Origin: Pseudomonadota bacterium
GTDB lineage: Bacteria > Pseudomonadota > Alphaproteobacteria > Rhizobiales > Rhizobiaceae
Direction: 5' to 3'
Assembly: GCA_023444445.1 (NCBI GenBank)
Contig: JAEXMK010000221.1
Span: forward strand, 1-47,108
DNA: 47,108 bases
This document shows, piece by piece, positions 1-8,798 of this stretch. The notes under the pieces are model-generated. The model had not been told where the DNA came from. It saw nothing but the letters and a program-made list of their open reading frames with translations, and ran no database searches. How positions within the stretch are numbered: position 1 is the stretch's first letter; each line of letters opens with the position of its first letter. Both the position numbers and the translations under genes were made by a program.

Positions 1-187
1 CTTACCACTCATTCACCACGTTTCAAAACCGGGCGCTAACCTTAAATCCAGCTTTCCCTAATCAAGGGCTTTTTAATGAACAGCCATTTACGATTCGCTG
101 GCGTCGAGGTGCGAACGTGTCCGGCAAAGCGGGTGAATGCTCCCGCAAGTTCCATTGTTGCGACATCCCGCAGAGAGAGTCCACCCG

Positions 188-964
188 ATGACGATGAAGT
201 CCGTTTTTCTCGCGCTGAGCCTCGTTTCCACCCTCGCCGTCCCGGCCGCTCTCGCCAATGAGCGATACCGCGAACGCCCGCCGATCGTCGTCAGCCCGGA
301 CCTTTCCGCACCTTGGGTTACGCAGCTGGGTGGCCGCGGCAATGTGCGCCCGGTGGTTTATCCGCAGGCACCGGCCGCACGCCAGCCCTTCTTCCAGCAG
401 CGCCAGGCCGCCATGCCGCAGCGCCCCAGCTCCGGCGTCACATCGCAGCGTCCGGCGCGGGTGCAGAATGCCGCCGTGCGCCCCAACGCGCCGGTACGCA
501 CGCAGATCGCGCCGCAATTCCTGCCGCAGATCGTGACCTACCAGACCACACAAAAGCCCGGCACCATCGTCATCGATACGCCGAACCGCTTCCTTTATCT
601 CGTCATGGCCGATGGCAAGGCACGGCGTTATGGGGTCGGTGTCGGCAAGCCCGGCTTCGAATGGGCCGGCACCCACAAGGTGACCCGCAAGGCCGAATGG
701 CCGAGCTGGACCCCGCCAAAAGAAATGATCACCCGCGAAGCGGCCAAGGGACATTACCTGCCGGCCTTCATGGAAGGCGGCCCAGCCAACCCGATGGGGG
801 CGCGCGCCATGTATCTCGGCTCCACGCTTTACCGCATTCACGGCACCAACCAGCCATGGACGATCGGCAGCAACAATTCGTCCGGCTGCATCCGGATGCG
901 CAACGAGGATGTCACCGATCTTTTCGAGCGCGTGAACGTCGGAACCACCGTTATTGTGATATGA
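188..964 (+). CDS. L,D-transpeptidase (YkuD family), periplasmic
   Basis: This 258-residue exported protein should form or edit 3-3 peptidoglycan cross-links, or attach proteins to peptidoglycan, in the periplasm. Residues 1-24 are a signal peptide ending in a likely cleavage site after ALA. Residues 50-115 are a Pro/Gln/Arg-rich linker. The YkuD domain covers about 125-258 and carries the catalytic signature: His218 in HGTN and Cys234 in SSGCIRM. An upstream in-frame ATG at 137 would put 17 polar residues before the signal peptide, so I chose the ATG at 188. It stands alone and is followed by a terminator hairpin at 1128-1157. The fold and catalytic residues make the family firm. The exact role (cross-linking, or lipoprotein attachment) is not visible. 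Confidence 0.9.
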   Translation: MTMKSVFLALSLVSTLAVPAALANERYRERPPIVVSPDLSAPWVTQLGGRGNVRPVVYPQAPAARQPFFQQRQAAMPQRPSSGVTSQRPARVQNAAVRPNAPVRTQIAPQFLPQIVTYQTTQKPGTIVIDTPNRFLYLVMADGKARRYGVGVGKPGFEWAGTHKVTRKAEWPSWTPPKEMITREAAKGHYLPAFMEGGPANPMGARAMYLGSTLYRIHGTNQPWTIGSNNSSGCIRMRNEDVTDLFERVNVGTTVIVI

Positions 965-1127
965 CGGCAACGGTGGCGTTAATATGCCTGCCTGAAGCGG
1001 CCATGGCAGCGCGTCACGCTTGAATTGTCGTCCCGGAGCGATACAATCGCTACTAGATTGATTTTGCGAGACTTGGCGGGGGACGCCAGGCGCCGGACCT
1101 CTCTTAAGGGATGATGGAACGGCCTTG

Positions 1128-1157
1128 AAACGGGTGGTCAACTGACCGCCCGTTTTT
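1128..1157 (+). terminator. Rho-independent terminator after the L,D-transpeptidase gene
   Basis: A 13 bp stem (one G-T wobble) with a 2-base loop is followed by a run of five T. It lies 164 bases past the stop of the transpeptidase gene and about 70 bases before the next gene, so it insulates the two. Confidence 0.6.
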
Positions 1158-1226
1158 CGTTTCTGTCATTTAAATGTTATCAAAAAACGGTTTGGTGCAT
1201 TTCTGATATCAATCTGGATTCTCTCT

Positions 1227-1886
1227 ATGCCGCGCCACGCTTCTTTTGTCTGCGCCCTGCTTCTCAGCGGCGTTTCCTTCTCTGCCGCCATTGCAGGTGA
1301 ATTTGAAATTTCCGGTTATGGCGGGTGGCAAAGCGCGCCGCACAGCGATGTGACGGTTTCCGATGGGCCGGATTTCCGGGCCGGATGGGAAGGCAAGTCC
1401 TTTTCCAACCCGCCCTATTGGGGCGTGCGCGGCACCTACTGGTTCGATGAGGGCCAGCTCCGAAATTTTGGTATCTCGCTCGATTTCACCCATGACAAGG
1501 TCTATGCCGACGATGGGACGCTTGCCCGGTCCGGCTGGTCGCATTTCGAGTTTACCGATGGCCTGAACCTTCTGACGCTGAACGCACTCTACCGTTTTCC
1601 GCTGGAATCCCTGCCGATCACGCCATATGTGGGCGCCGGCGTTGGCATCAATGTGCCGCATGTCGAAGTGTACCGCCCGTCAGGCAAGACCTTCGAATAC
1701 CAGTTCGGCGGCGCAACGCTGCAGGCGCAGGCAGGCCTCAGCTACCGCATCACCGATAGTTGGTCGACATTCGTGGAATATAAGGGCACCTATTCCTTCG
1801 TCGACGTCGATATCGACAATGGCGGCAAGCTGAAAACCGATATCATCACCAATGCGGTGAATTTTGGCGTGGCGTATAAGTTCTAA
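1227..1886 (+). CDS. Outer-membrane beta-barrel protein (Omp25/LpxQ-like)
   Basis: A 219-residue exported protein. Residues 1-23 form a signal peptide ending in AIAG. The rest alternates aromatic and polar residues and ends in VAYKF, with a terminal Phe typical of outer-membrane barrels recognised by the BAM machinery. The size and the GYGGWQ start fit the eight-stranded barrel family that includes Omp25/RopB. The rhizobial lipid A oxidase LpxQ is of similar size and type, and this gene may be its homologue, but I see no decisive residue. Its stop codon overlaps by 4 bases the stop of the convergent glcF, so there is no space for an intergenic terminator. Confidence 0.75.
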   Translation: MPRHASFVCALLLSGVSFSAAIAGEFEISGYGGWQSAPHSDVTVSDGPDFRAGWEGKSFSNPPYWGVRGTYWFDEGQLRNFGISLDFTHDKVYADDGTLARSGWSHFEFTDGLNLLTLNALYRFPLESLPITPYVGAGVGINVPHVEVYRPSGKTFEYQFGGATLQAQAGLSYRITDSWSTFVEYKGTYSFVDVDIDNGGKLKTDIITNAVNFGVAYKF

Positions 1887-3184
1887 ACCAAAAGCCTCGC
1901 CGGCTTCGGCCCTCCATAGGCCCAATCCAGCAGCTCTACCGTGTGCAGGATCGGCATGTCCGTGCCGGTTCCGATCTGCGTGATGCAGCCGATATTGCCG
2001 GTCGCGATGACATCCGCCCGCGTGGCCTCGATGTTCTTCACCTTGCGCGCCTTGAGCTTGCCGGAAATCTCCGGCTGCAGAATGTTGTAGGTTCCGGCCG
2101 AGCCGCAGCACAGGTGCCCTTCCGCCGGATCACGCACGGTGAAACCCGCAGCCTTCAGCAATTGCTTCGGCGCCATCGTGATTTTCTGTCCATGCTGCAT
2201 GGAACAGGCTGAGTGATAGGCAACCGTCAGCCCCTGGCTCTGCTTTTGCGGCAGATCGAGGGTGGCGAGATATTCGGTGATGTCCTTTGCAAGCGCGGAG
2301 ACCCGCGCGGCTTTTTCGGCATAGGCCGGATCGAGCCGCAGCATATGGCCATAGTCCTTGATGGTGGTGCCGCAGCCAGAGGCGGTGATGATGATGGCGT
2401 CGAGGCCGCCATTCTGCAATTCCCGTGTCCAGACATCGACATTGCGCCGTGCCGAAGCCAGCGCCTCCTCCTCCCGGCCCATGTGGCGCACCAGTGATCC
2501 GCAGCAACCCTCCCCTTTCGGCACAACGACCTCAACGCCAAGCCGGGCGAGAAGGCGCAGCGTCGCCTCGTTAATACCGGGGTCGAGCACTGGCTGGGCG
2601 CAGCCGGTAAGAATGGCGACGCGTCCGCGTTTTTCGCCTTCTGCCGGCCGCGCGCCCGGACGGGCGGAAGCGGAGGCCGCAGGCACCGTAGCGGGCGCAA
2701 GAGCGAGCATGGATTGCAGCGGCTTCAGCGCCGGAGCCTTCGCAAGCAGACCCGTGAAAGGCCGCGCCAGCCGCGCCAGATGCAGGGAGAGCCGGAAGCG
2801 GCCGGGATGGGGCAGAACAGCAACCAGCAGATTGCGGATCAGCCGGTCCATCAATGGGCGCTGATAGGTCTGTTCGATGTGGGCGCGGGCGTGATCGACC
2901 AGATGCATGTAGTCCACGCCGGAAGGACAGGTGGTGGTGCAGGCAAGACAGGACAGACAGCGGTCGATATGGGTGACCACCTCTCGGTCGGCCGGGCGGC
3001 TGTTTTCCAGCATATCCTTTATGAGGTAGATGCGGCCGCGCGGGCTGTCCAGCTCGTTGCCAAGCGTGACATAGGTGGGACAGGTGGCCGTGCAGAAACC
3101 GCAATGTACACATTTACGCAGGATTTTTTCGGATTCCGCCACATGCGGATCGGCCAGCTGTTCAGGCGTGAAGGATGTTTGCAT
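1883..3184 (-). CDS. glcF: Glycolate oxidase iron-sulfur subunit GlcF
   Basis: A 433-residue subunit of the membrane-associated glycolate oxidase, passing electrons from the flavin subunits toward the quinone pool. Two 4Fe-4S cluster motifs are visible: Cys25, 28, 31, 35 and Cys76, 79, 82, 86, each ending in Cys-Pro. The C-terminal half has two cysteine-rich domains with paired cysteines (GEGCCGSL and HLCCGSAGTY), as in GlcF and heterodisulfide-reductase-like proteins. It starts 3 bases after the glcE stop and is the last gene of glcD-glcE-glcF, so it is translated from the same message. Length and motif order match the family. Confidence 0.95.
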   Translation of the reverse strand: MQTSFTPEQLADPHVAESEKILRKCVHCGFCTATCPTYVTLGNELDSPRGRIYLIKDMLENSRPADREVVTHIDRCLSCLACTTTCPSGVDYMHLVDHARAHIEQTYQRPLMDRLIRNLLVAVLPHPGRFRLSLHLARLARPFTGLLAKAPALKPLQSMLALAPATVPAASASARPGARPAEGEKRGRVAILTGCAQPVLDPGINEATLRLLARLGVEVVVPKGEGCCGSLVRHMGREEEALASARRNVDVWTRELQNGGLDAIIITASGCGTTIKDYGHMLRLDPAYAEKAARVSALAKDITEYLATLDLPQKQSQGLTVAYHSACSMQHGQKITMAPKQLLKAAGFTVRDPAEGHLCCGSAGTYNILQPEISGKLKARKVKNIEATRADVIATGNIGCITQIGTGTDMPILHTVELLDWAYGGPKPARLLV

Positions 3185-3187
3185 GGT

Positions 3188-4402
3188 TCAGACAGCCCTT
3201 TCCATCGTTACGGCCATCTTGCCGGGATTAAAGATGCCTGCGGGATCGAGCTTTTCCCGGATGCGCGCCGAAAGCAGCGCTTCCGCCGAGGGGCGCGGTT
3301 CGAAGGCAGGAACCGTCGCGCGCACCGCGTCACTCGCCCTCAGCAAGGTGGCGTGGCCGCCGCCAAGCGCACGGATCGCGCCGCGCAGCAAATCGGCCTC
3401 CGGGTCCGCTTCCATCTGCATCCAGATGAGGCCGCCCTGCCAGTCATAGAAGGCGTCGATGCCCGCTTCCATGCGCAACGCCGCGACAAGCCGGTGGCCT
3501 TCAGCTGGCGCGACCGAGACTTTCCAGAGCGGTTTTGCACCCTGCCCGGCATAGGGCGCGACATCACGCACCTGCCGCCACAAAAGCCCGCTCTCCTCGC
3601 CCTCCAGCAAACTCCATGGACCGACCCTGTCCATGACCGACAGAAGTTTGGCCGCGCGCGCCTCCACCGAGGCGGCGAGCCCTTCAAGCCGCAAAATAGT
3701 CGCCGGGCCTTCCGGCAGAGCACCATCGATGAAACGCGAACGCACGCTTTCCGGCAGATGCGCCGCACCGGAAACCTCGACGCTCATCGCCATCGCCGCC
3801 GCCATGATGCGCGTCGCCGCCTCGTCATCCAGCCCGGACACGACCACTGTTTTTTCCGCCGGTGGCTTCGGTAATACGCGGAAGGTCACTTCGGTGAGAA
3901 ACCCGAGCGTGCCGAACGAACCTGCGAGAAACTTCGACAGATCGAGACCGGTGACATTCTTCATCACCCGGCCGCCGGCCCTGATGATCTCACCGCTGCC
4001 ATTGACGAAACGGATGCCGAGCAGGCTGTCGCGCGCCGCGCCGGCCACATAACGGCGCGGACCGGAAACATTGGCGGCGAAGACACCGCCGATGGTCGGT
4101 TCGCCGTCGGTGCCCATGATCGGACGGTGGTCCATCGGCTCGAAGGCCATCATCTGACGGTTTTCCGCCAGCGCCGCTTCGACAGTGGCAAGCGGTGTGC
4201 CGGCCCTGACGGTCATGACCATTTCGGCGGGGACGTAGGAGACGATGCCAGCCATCGCGCGGGACGAGAGCGTTTCATATGCGACCACCGCATTGCCGAA
4301 ACCGGAGCGGGTGTTGCCGCCGATGATTTTCAGCGGGGTTTTGCGTGTGGCATGATCACGGATAATGTCGGCGACCTGGGTTTCTGCGTAGGGCGTCAGC
4401 AT
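3188..4402 (-). CDS. glcE: Glycolate oxidase FAD-binding subunit GlcE
   Basis: A 404-residue flavin-binding subunit paired with GlcD. The N-terminal half is an FAD-binding type 4 domain: KIIGGNTRSGFG near the start, and a later glycine-rich stretch ending in VMKNVTGLDLSK that is characteristic of GlcE. The frame remains open upstream to 4486, but those extra 28 codons lie partly inside the palindromic repeat at 4428-4584 and read as low-complexity Gly/Arg residues, so I place the start at the ATG at 4402. It sits between glcD (217-base gap holding the repeat) and glcF (3-base gap). Confidence 0.93.
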   Translation of the reverse strand: MLTPYAETQVADIIRDHATRKTPLKIIGGNTRSGFGNAVVAYETLSSRAMAGIVSYVPAEMVMTVRAGTPLATVEAALAENRQMMAFEPMDHRPIMGTDGEPTIGGVFAANVSGPRRYVAGAARDSLLGIRFVNGSGEIIRAGGRVMKNVTGLDLSKFLAGSFGTLGFLTEVTFRVLPKPPAEKTVVVSGLDDEAATRIMAAAMAMSVEVSGAAHLPESVRSRFIDGALPEGPATILRLEGLAASVEARAAKLLSVMDRVGPWSLLEGEESGLLWRQVRDVAPYAGQGAKPLWKVSVAPAEGHRLVAALRMEAGIDAFYDWQGGLIWMQMEADPEADLLRGAIRALGGGHATLLRASDAVRATVPAFEPRPSAEALLSARIREKLDPAGIFNPGKMAVTMERAV

Positions 4403-4427
4403 GGAGTCGAGGCCTTTGGGCAAGAGA

Positions 4428-4584
4428 TACCCCCCTCTGCCCTGCCGGGCATCTCCCCCACAGGTGGGGAGATCGGCAAGACGCACCTGCGTCGCTCTAT
4501 CTCGACCGAAAAGAAAGGTGAGACTTTGCCGCGAGTCGATCTCCCCACCTGTGGGGGAGATGCCCGGCAGGGCAGAGGGGGGTA
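4428..4584. repeat. RIME-like palindromic repeat element with perfect 48 bp arms
   Basis: Two 48 bp arms (4428-4475 and 4537-4584) are perfect reverse complements, separated by 61 bases. Each arm contains smaller dyads, for example the CTCCCC/GGGGAG pair near its inner end. It fills most of the glcD-glcE gap. A further, slightly different copy of the outer part of the arm begins at 47069 and runs off the window, so this is a dispersed family. It resembles the rhizobial intergenic mosaic elements (RIME). In the transcript it would fold into a very long hairpin. Confidence 0.9.
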
Positions 4585-4619
4585 AACCGCACCCTCCAAG
4601 GCAACAAATTTAAAGTACC

Positions 4620-6053
4620 TCAATTACGCCCCTCCAGCGGAAACACCTTGGAAGGGTTCATCAGCCAACCCTCGTCAAAAGCCGCGCGCACCGCCATCTG
4701 CTGGGCAAGATCGGCCTCGCCATATTGATGCCGCATCAGGTCACGCTTTTCGATGCCGACACCGTGCTCGCCGGTCAAACAACCGCCGGCATCCACGCAG
4801 AGCTTCAATATTTCATTGCCCGCCTCTTCGGCACGGGCCGCATCATCAGGATCATTGGCATTGAACAGGATCAGCGGATGCATGTTGCCATCGCCGGCAT
4901 GGAAGACATTGGCGACGCGCAAGCCGAGCCGATCGGTGATTTCGCTGGTCTTTTTCAGCACATAAGAAAGCTGGGACAGCGGCACCGTGCCATCCATGCA
5001 GATATAATCCGCGATGCGGCCCGTAGCACCGAAGGCGGATTTGCGACCTTTCCAGATCGCCGCCGCTTCCATGGCGGACTGGCATTCCTTCACGGTCTTC
5101 ACGCCGTGTTTTCTGGCAATGGTGATGATATCGGCCAGCATGGCGTCCATTTCCGCATCGGAGCCTTCGACCTCGACGATCAGAAGCGCACCGACGTCAA
5201 GCGGATAGCCTGCCTTGGCGAAGGCCTCGCAGATCTCGATGGCCGGCTTGTCCATGAACTCGATGGCAACGGGAATGATGCCTTCGCCAATGATATCGGC
5301 GACACAGGAGCCCGCTTCTTCCGAGGTTTCGAAACCGAACAGGACAGGTCGCGCCCCTTCCGGCTTGGCGATCAGCCGGACCGTCGCTTCCGTGACGATG
5401 CCGAGCTGGCCTTCCGAGCCGCAGATGAGGGCGAGAAGATCGTAGCCGGCAGCATCGAGGTGATTGCCGCCCAGTTCCAGCACTGTGCCATCCACCAGCA
5501 CCATTTTCACGCCGAGCAGATTATTGGTGGTGACGCCGTATTTCAGGCAATGCGCGCCGCCGGAATTCATGCCGATATTACCGCCAATTGTGCAGGCGAG
5601 TTGCGAGCTTGGGTCCGGCGCATAAAAAAACCCCTCCGCGCCGGCCGCATCGGAAATGGAGAGATTGGTGACGCCAGCCTGCACCCGCGCCGTGCGATTG
5701 TAAAAATCGAGATCGAGGATGGCGCTCATCTTGGAAAGGCCGATCACCACGGCGTCCTCCTGCGGAATGGCGCCGCCGGACAGCGAGGTACCCGCGCCGC
5801 GCGGCACGACCGGAATGCCATAGCGGTGACAATATTTCATCACCGCAGCCACTTCTTCCGTGGTCTTCGGCAGCGCCACAGCCAGCGGCAGGCGGCGATA
5901 GGAGACGAAGGCATCGGTTTCAAAGGGCACAAGTTCGCGCGGCTCGTGCACGAGACAGTCCGTGGGCAGAATATCCTTGACGTCGGCTATGATGCGGTCA
6001 CGGCTCGCGACGATCTGCGCGCGCGGCTCCAGAAACTTGATCGGCTGCGTCAC
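4620..6053 (-). CDS. glcD: Glycolate oxidase FAD subunit GlcD
   Basis: A 477-residue FAD-linked subunit that oxidises glycolate to glyoxylate. It has the FAD-binding type 4 loop PRGAGTSLSGGA, a glycine-rich segment around GGNIGMNSGGAHCLKYG, and the C-terminal FAD-oxidase signature ending GEHGVGIEKRDLM. I chose the GTG at 6053 because a strong Shine-Dalgarno (GGAGGGG) stands just upstream. An ATG at 6080 would add 9 residues but has no good ribosome site. It is the first gene of glcD-glcE-glcF and is divergent from the LysR gene at 6165, with a dyad between them. Confidence 0.94.
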   Translation of the reverse strand: MTQPIKFLEPRAQIVASRDRIIADVKDILPTDCLVHEPRELVPFETDAFVSYRRLPLAVALPKTTEEVAAVMKYCHRYGIPVVPRGAGTSLSGGAIPQEDAVVIGLSKMSAILDLDFYNRTARVQAGVTNLSISDAAGAEGFFYAPDPSSQLACTIGGNIGMNSGGAHCLKYGVTTNNLLGVKMVLVDGTVLELGGNHLDAAGYDLLALICGSEGQLGIVTEATVRLIAKPEGARPVLFGFETSEEAGSCVADIIGEGIIPVAIEFMDKPAIEICEAFAKAGYPLDVGALLIVEVEGSDAEMDAMLADIITIARKHGVKTVKECQSAMEAAAIWKGRKSAFGATGRIADYICMDGTVPLSQLSYVLKKTSEITDRLGLRVANVFHAGDGNMHPLILFNANDPDDAARAEEAGNEILKLCVDAGGCLTGEHGVGIEKRDLMRHQYGEADLAQQMAVRAAFDEGWLMNPSKVFPLEGRN

Positions 6054-6134
6054 CGCTCCCCTCCACTGCCATTCATCCAAACTGGTATTCTTTCTTTACC
6101 ACTTTGAAACAGAGCAATCAAATGCTAAGGATTT

Positions 6135-6149
6135 TTTCCATTTCGGAAA
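6135..6149. promoter_or_regulatory. Candidate LysR operator between glcD and the LysR gene
   Basis: A 15 bp dyad with arms TTTCC and GGAAA around ATTTC fits the loose LysR pattern T-N11-A. It lies 15 bases upstream of the GTG start of the LysR gene and about 80 bases upstream of glcD, where a divergent regulator would bind. The match is short and could be chance. Confidence 0.35.
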
Positions 6150-6164
6150 CAATCGAGAACAACT

Positions 6165-7064
6165 GTGACAAATCTGGGTGATCTGGAAGTCTTCGCAAGC
6201 GTTGCCGCCTCCGGCAGCATGTCTCTCGCCGCCAAGGAGCTCGGTTATTCTCCCGCCGTGATTTCCAAACGCGTCAAGCGGCTTGAAGAAAAGCTCGGTG
6301 CCAGGCTTTTCCAGCGCACCACGCGGCAGATTTCTTTGACCGAGGCAGGACAGGGGTTTTACGAGCGGGTGCTTGCCGTACTGGAAGGCCTTGAAGAGGC
6401 CGAAGATTTCGTCTCCGGCCGGGCCAATACGGTCAACGGCACGCTGAAGGTTTCCGCCCCCACCTCCTTCGGGCGCATGCATATTGCGCCACATTTGAAG
6501 GGCTTCATGGAGCGGCATCCCGATCTTTCTGTCAATCTGGTGCTCAGCGATGAGTTCATCGATATCATCGAAGGCGGCTACGATCTGGCGATCCGCATTG
6601 CCGATCTCAATTCCTCCAGCCTTGTGGCCCGCAGGCTGGCGCCGGTGCGGCGTGTGCTCTGCGCCTCGACCGATTACGTGGCCACGCATGGCGTGCCTGA
6701 CACAATCGAGGATCTGAAAAAACACCGCTGCCTGCCGGCGCACAATAATGACATCTGGCGGCTGGAAGGACCCGGCGGCGCGCTCAGCCTTCGCCCGGAG
6801 GGAATGCTCATCACCAATTCGAGCGAGGTGATCCGCGAGGCGGTCATATCAGGGCTTGGTATTGCGCTGCGTTCGACATGGGATATCGGTCATGAATTGC
6901 GCAGCGGGAAGCTGGTGCAGGTGCTTCCCGGCTATGAAGGGTCGCGCAACGTCACGCTCTCGGCGGTTTATCCCAGCCGACAGTTCCTGCCCGCCAAGGT
7001 GCGCTTGTTCATTGATTATCTCGCCGCGCTTTATGGGCCGTCGCCCTATTGGGAGCAGGGTTGA
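6165..7064 (+). CDS. LysR-type transcriptional regulator (CrgA-like), divergent from glcDEF
   Basis: A 299-residue LysR regulator. Residues 1-60 form the winged helix-turn-helix (AAKELGYSPAVISKRVKRLE), followed by a substrate-binding domain of the CrgA type (segment with SFGRMHIAPHL and DLAIRIADL). It starts with GTG at 6165. Its position divergent from the glycolate oxidase operon suggests that it controls that operon and possibly itself. This is inference from layout; the ligand cannot be read from sequence, although glycolate or a related hydroxyacid is plausible. No terminator is obvious downstream; a palindromic repeat follows at 7103. Confidence 0.9.
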   Translation: MTNLGDLEVFASVAASGSMSLAAKELGYSPAVISKRVKRLEEKLGARLFQRTTRQISLTEAGQGFYERVLAVLEGLEEAEDFVSGRANTVNGTLKVSAPTSFGRMHIAPHLKGFMERHPDLSVNLVLSDEFIDIIEGGYDLAIRIADLNSSSLVARRLAPVRRVLCASTDYVATHGVPDTIEDLKKHRCLPAHNNDIWRLEGPGGALSLRPEGMLITNSSEVIREAVISGLGIALRSTWDIGHELRSGKLVQVLPGYEGSRNVTLSAVYPSRQFLPAKVRLFIDYLAALYGPSPYWEQG

Positions 7065-7102
7065 GGTGACAAGGCCACACTGCAGCATCACCTATCCTCC
7101 TT

Positions 7103-7213
7103 CATCCCTGTGCTCGTCACGGGGATCCAGTCAGCCCAAGTCCTTGGGCTGAGAAGAGCCTTCTCGCCGCGCAGACGCGCGTCGGCTGGATTCCTGTGAC
7201 AAGCACAGGAATG
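7103..7213. repeat. Palindromic intergenic repeat (RPE-like)
   Basis: The arm at 7103-7134 and the inverted arm at 7182-7213 match as reverse complements with only a few differences (core CCTGTGCTCGTCACGGG against CCTGTGCTTGTCACAGG). The centre holds a perfect 8 bp hairpin with a 2-base loop at 7133-7150. It occupies the gap between convergent genes and resembles the dispersed rhizobial palindromic elements. It could act as a bidirectional terminator. Confidence 0.75.
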
Positions 7214-7232
7214 TGGGAAGTTAGAGTATGCC

Positions 7233-8507
7233 TCAGTGCCCGCCTTCCGCATGGGAGCGGCGGATGCGGCGCACCACCCACCACACGCCAAGCACGGCGA
7301 AGGGAACGGAAATGCCGGTAACAACAGCGGCATCGACCGGCAGCACATCATGGCTGATCGCCTTGGTGAGATAACCGATGAGGCCGACCACATAATAGGA
7401 GATCGCCGCGACCGACAGGCCTTCCACCGTCTGTTGCAGGCGAAGCTGCATGGCGGCGCGCTTGTTCATGGTGTTGAGCAGCACGGTGTTCTGCCGTTCC
7501 AGCTCCACATCGATCCAGCTTCGAACCAGAGCCGTGGCGCGATAGAGCTTGCGCGACAGGTTGGCCTGCCGCTCTTCCACCGACTGGCAGGTGCGCATGG
7601 CCGGCGCCATGCGCCGTTCCAGAAAGCTGCCCATGGTCTCATGGCCCTGAACCGGGGTTTCCGCCAGCGCCCGGATACGTTCGCGCACGATTCCATCGTA
7701 GGCGCGGCTGGCGCCGAAACGATAAAGACTGAGCGCGGCATTGGCCTCCAGTTCCGCGGCAAGGCGGGTCATTTCGGCAAGCAGCGCATCCGCCTCGTCG
7801 CGGGCGTCGCTCTTCATGCGCTGGGTGATGCCGGTCAGCCCATCTTCGATGCGGCGAATTTCCGGCGACAGCGTCTGCGCCATGGGCAGGCCGAGCATGG
7901 CGAGCGTGCGATAGGTTTCGATATCGAGCAGCCGCTGCACCAGCGCGCCGCGGCTGTAATCGGTAAGGCCCCGGTCGATCACCAATATCTGCGTCAGCCC
8001 GTCGCGATCCTGGCGGAAATCGGTGAGGATTGCCGCCTGACCGTCACGCACATCGCTGTGACAGAGGCTGGTCGGCTCGAACATCGCTTCGGCTTGCGAT
8101 GCCGCACCGCTTTCCGGGCGGATTTCCAGCCGCACGCCCGAGATCAGTGAGCCGGGCGGCGAAAAGCCGTCGCCGAAGGGGTCGCCGGCGATCTCGCCGC
8201 CGAACTTTTCCGGCGCTGGACCGTCCCAGAACCATGTCGAAAATTCCGTGTGCCGCTCCCAGCGCAGTGTCCCCTGCCCCCAGGGCATGGCGTGGTGGCG
8301 GGCATCGCGCTCCGGCGGCGCAACACCCCGGCCGCGCGACATTTCCGCAATGACCGAATGGTGCACGGCCGAGCCGCCATCCATCATGAAGGCAAGCTGG
8401 ATGATGATGCGCGACGGGGCAAGCAGCACGGTCGGGCGCGCATGGACCTCGCCCAGAGCGAGCGATCTCTCCGGCGCGCTTGCGAATGCAAATCTACCCT
8501 TGGCCAT
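7233..8507 (-). CDS. DUF3422 family membrane protein
   Basis: About 424 residues. The N-terminus carries LALGEVHARP, the mark of the DUF3422 family of proteobacteria, and further conserved pieces such as WERHTEFSTW follow. The C-terminus has two hydrophobic segments (around SVAAISYYVVGLIGYL and ISVPFAVLGVWWVV) that should anchor it in the inner membrane, preceded by a helical region rich in Arg and Glu that may form a coiled coil. No function is established for the family. The frame is open to a GTG at 8600, but the added 31 residues do not resemble the family and have no clear ribosome site, so I use the ATG at 8507. It stands alone, convergent with the LysR gene. Confidence 0.83.
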   Translation of the reverse strand: MAKGRFAFASAPERSLALGEVHARPTVLLAPSRIIIQLAFMMDGGSAVHHSVIAEMSRGRGVAPPERDARHHAMPWGQGTLRWERHTEFSTWFWDGPAPEKFGGEIAGDPFGDGFSPPGSLISGVRLEIRPESGAASQAEAMFEPTSLCHSDVRDGQAAILTDFRQDRDGLTQILVIDRGLTDYSRGALVQRLLDIETYRTLAMLGLPMAQTLSPEIRRIEDGLTGITQRMKSDARDEADALLAEMTRLAAELEANAALSLYRFGASRAYDGIVRERIRALAETPVQGHETMGSFLERRMAPAMRTCQSVEERQANLSRKLYRATALVRSWIDVELERQNTVLLNTMNKRAAMQLRLQQTVEGLSVAAISYYVVGLIGYLTKAISHDVLPVDAAVVTGISVPFAVLGVWWVVRRIRRSHAEGGH

Positions 8508-8798
8508 TGCGATATTGTCCCCGCTTCTATGGCTGACGTCTAAGGCATCGATCGTGATGACAACAGCATGATCGAGGCCGATGTCACTGTTTTGATCCAC
8601 CTGACAGAAAAATCTGCCGCCATCACCCTGTCCGGGACCGCTTTAACAAAAGCCAATTCAAAAAGGCAGATGCCGTGATGCCGCAGGCATTGATGCAGTC
8701 AACGCGACAACTGGATAGAATATTTGACCAGTACGATGCTTCGCTGATAATTTGCCCCTCATCAAATAGGTGGCGGGATTTCGCCGGAGAGTTCTGCG

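Noticed and set aside
62..1141. Minus-strand open frame opposite the L,D-transpeptidase gene
   Set aside because: It runs across the terminator and has no ribosome site or known domain.
4403..4486. Upstream extension of glcE
   Set aside because: The extra codons come from the palindromic repeat and do not resemble the GlcE N-terminus.
4725..6107. Plus-strand open frame opposite glcD
   Set aside because: It is the reverse of a highly conserved gene.
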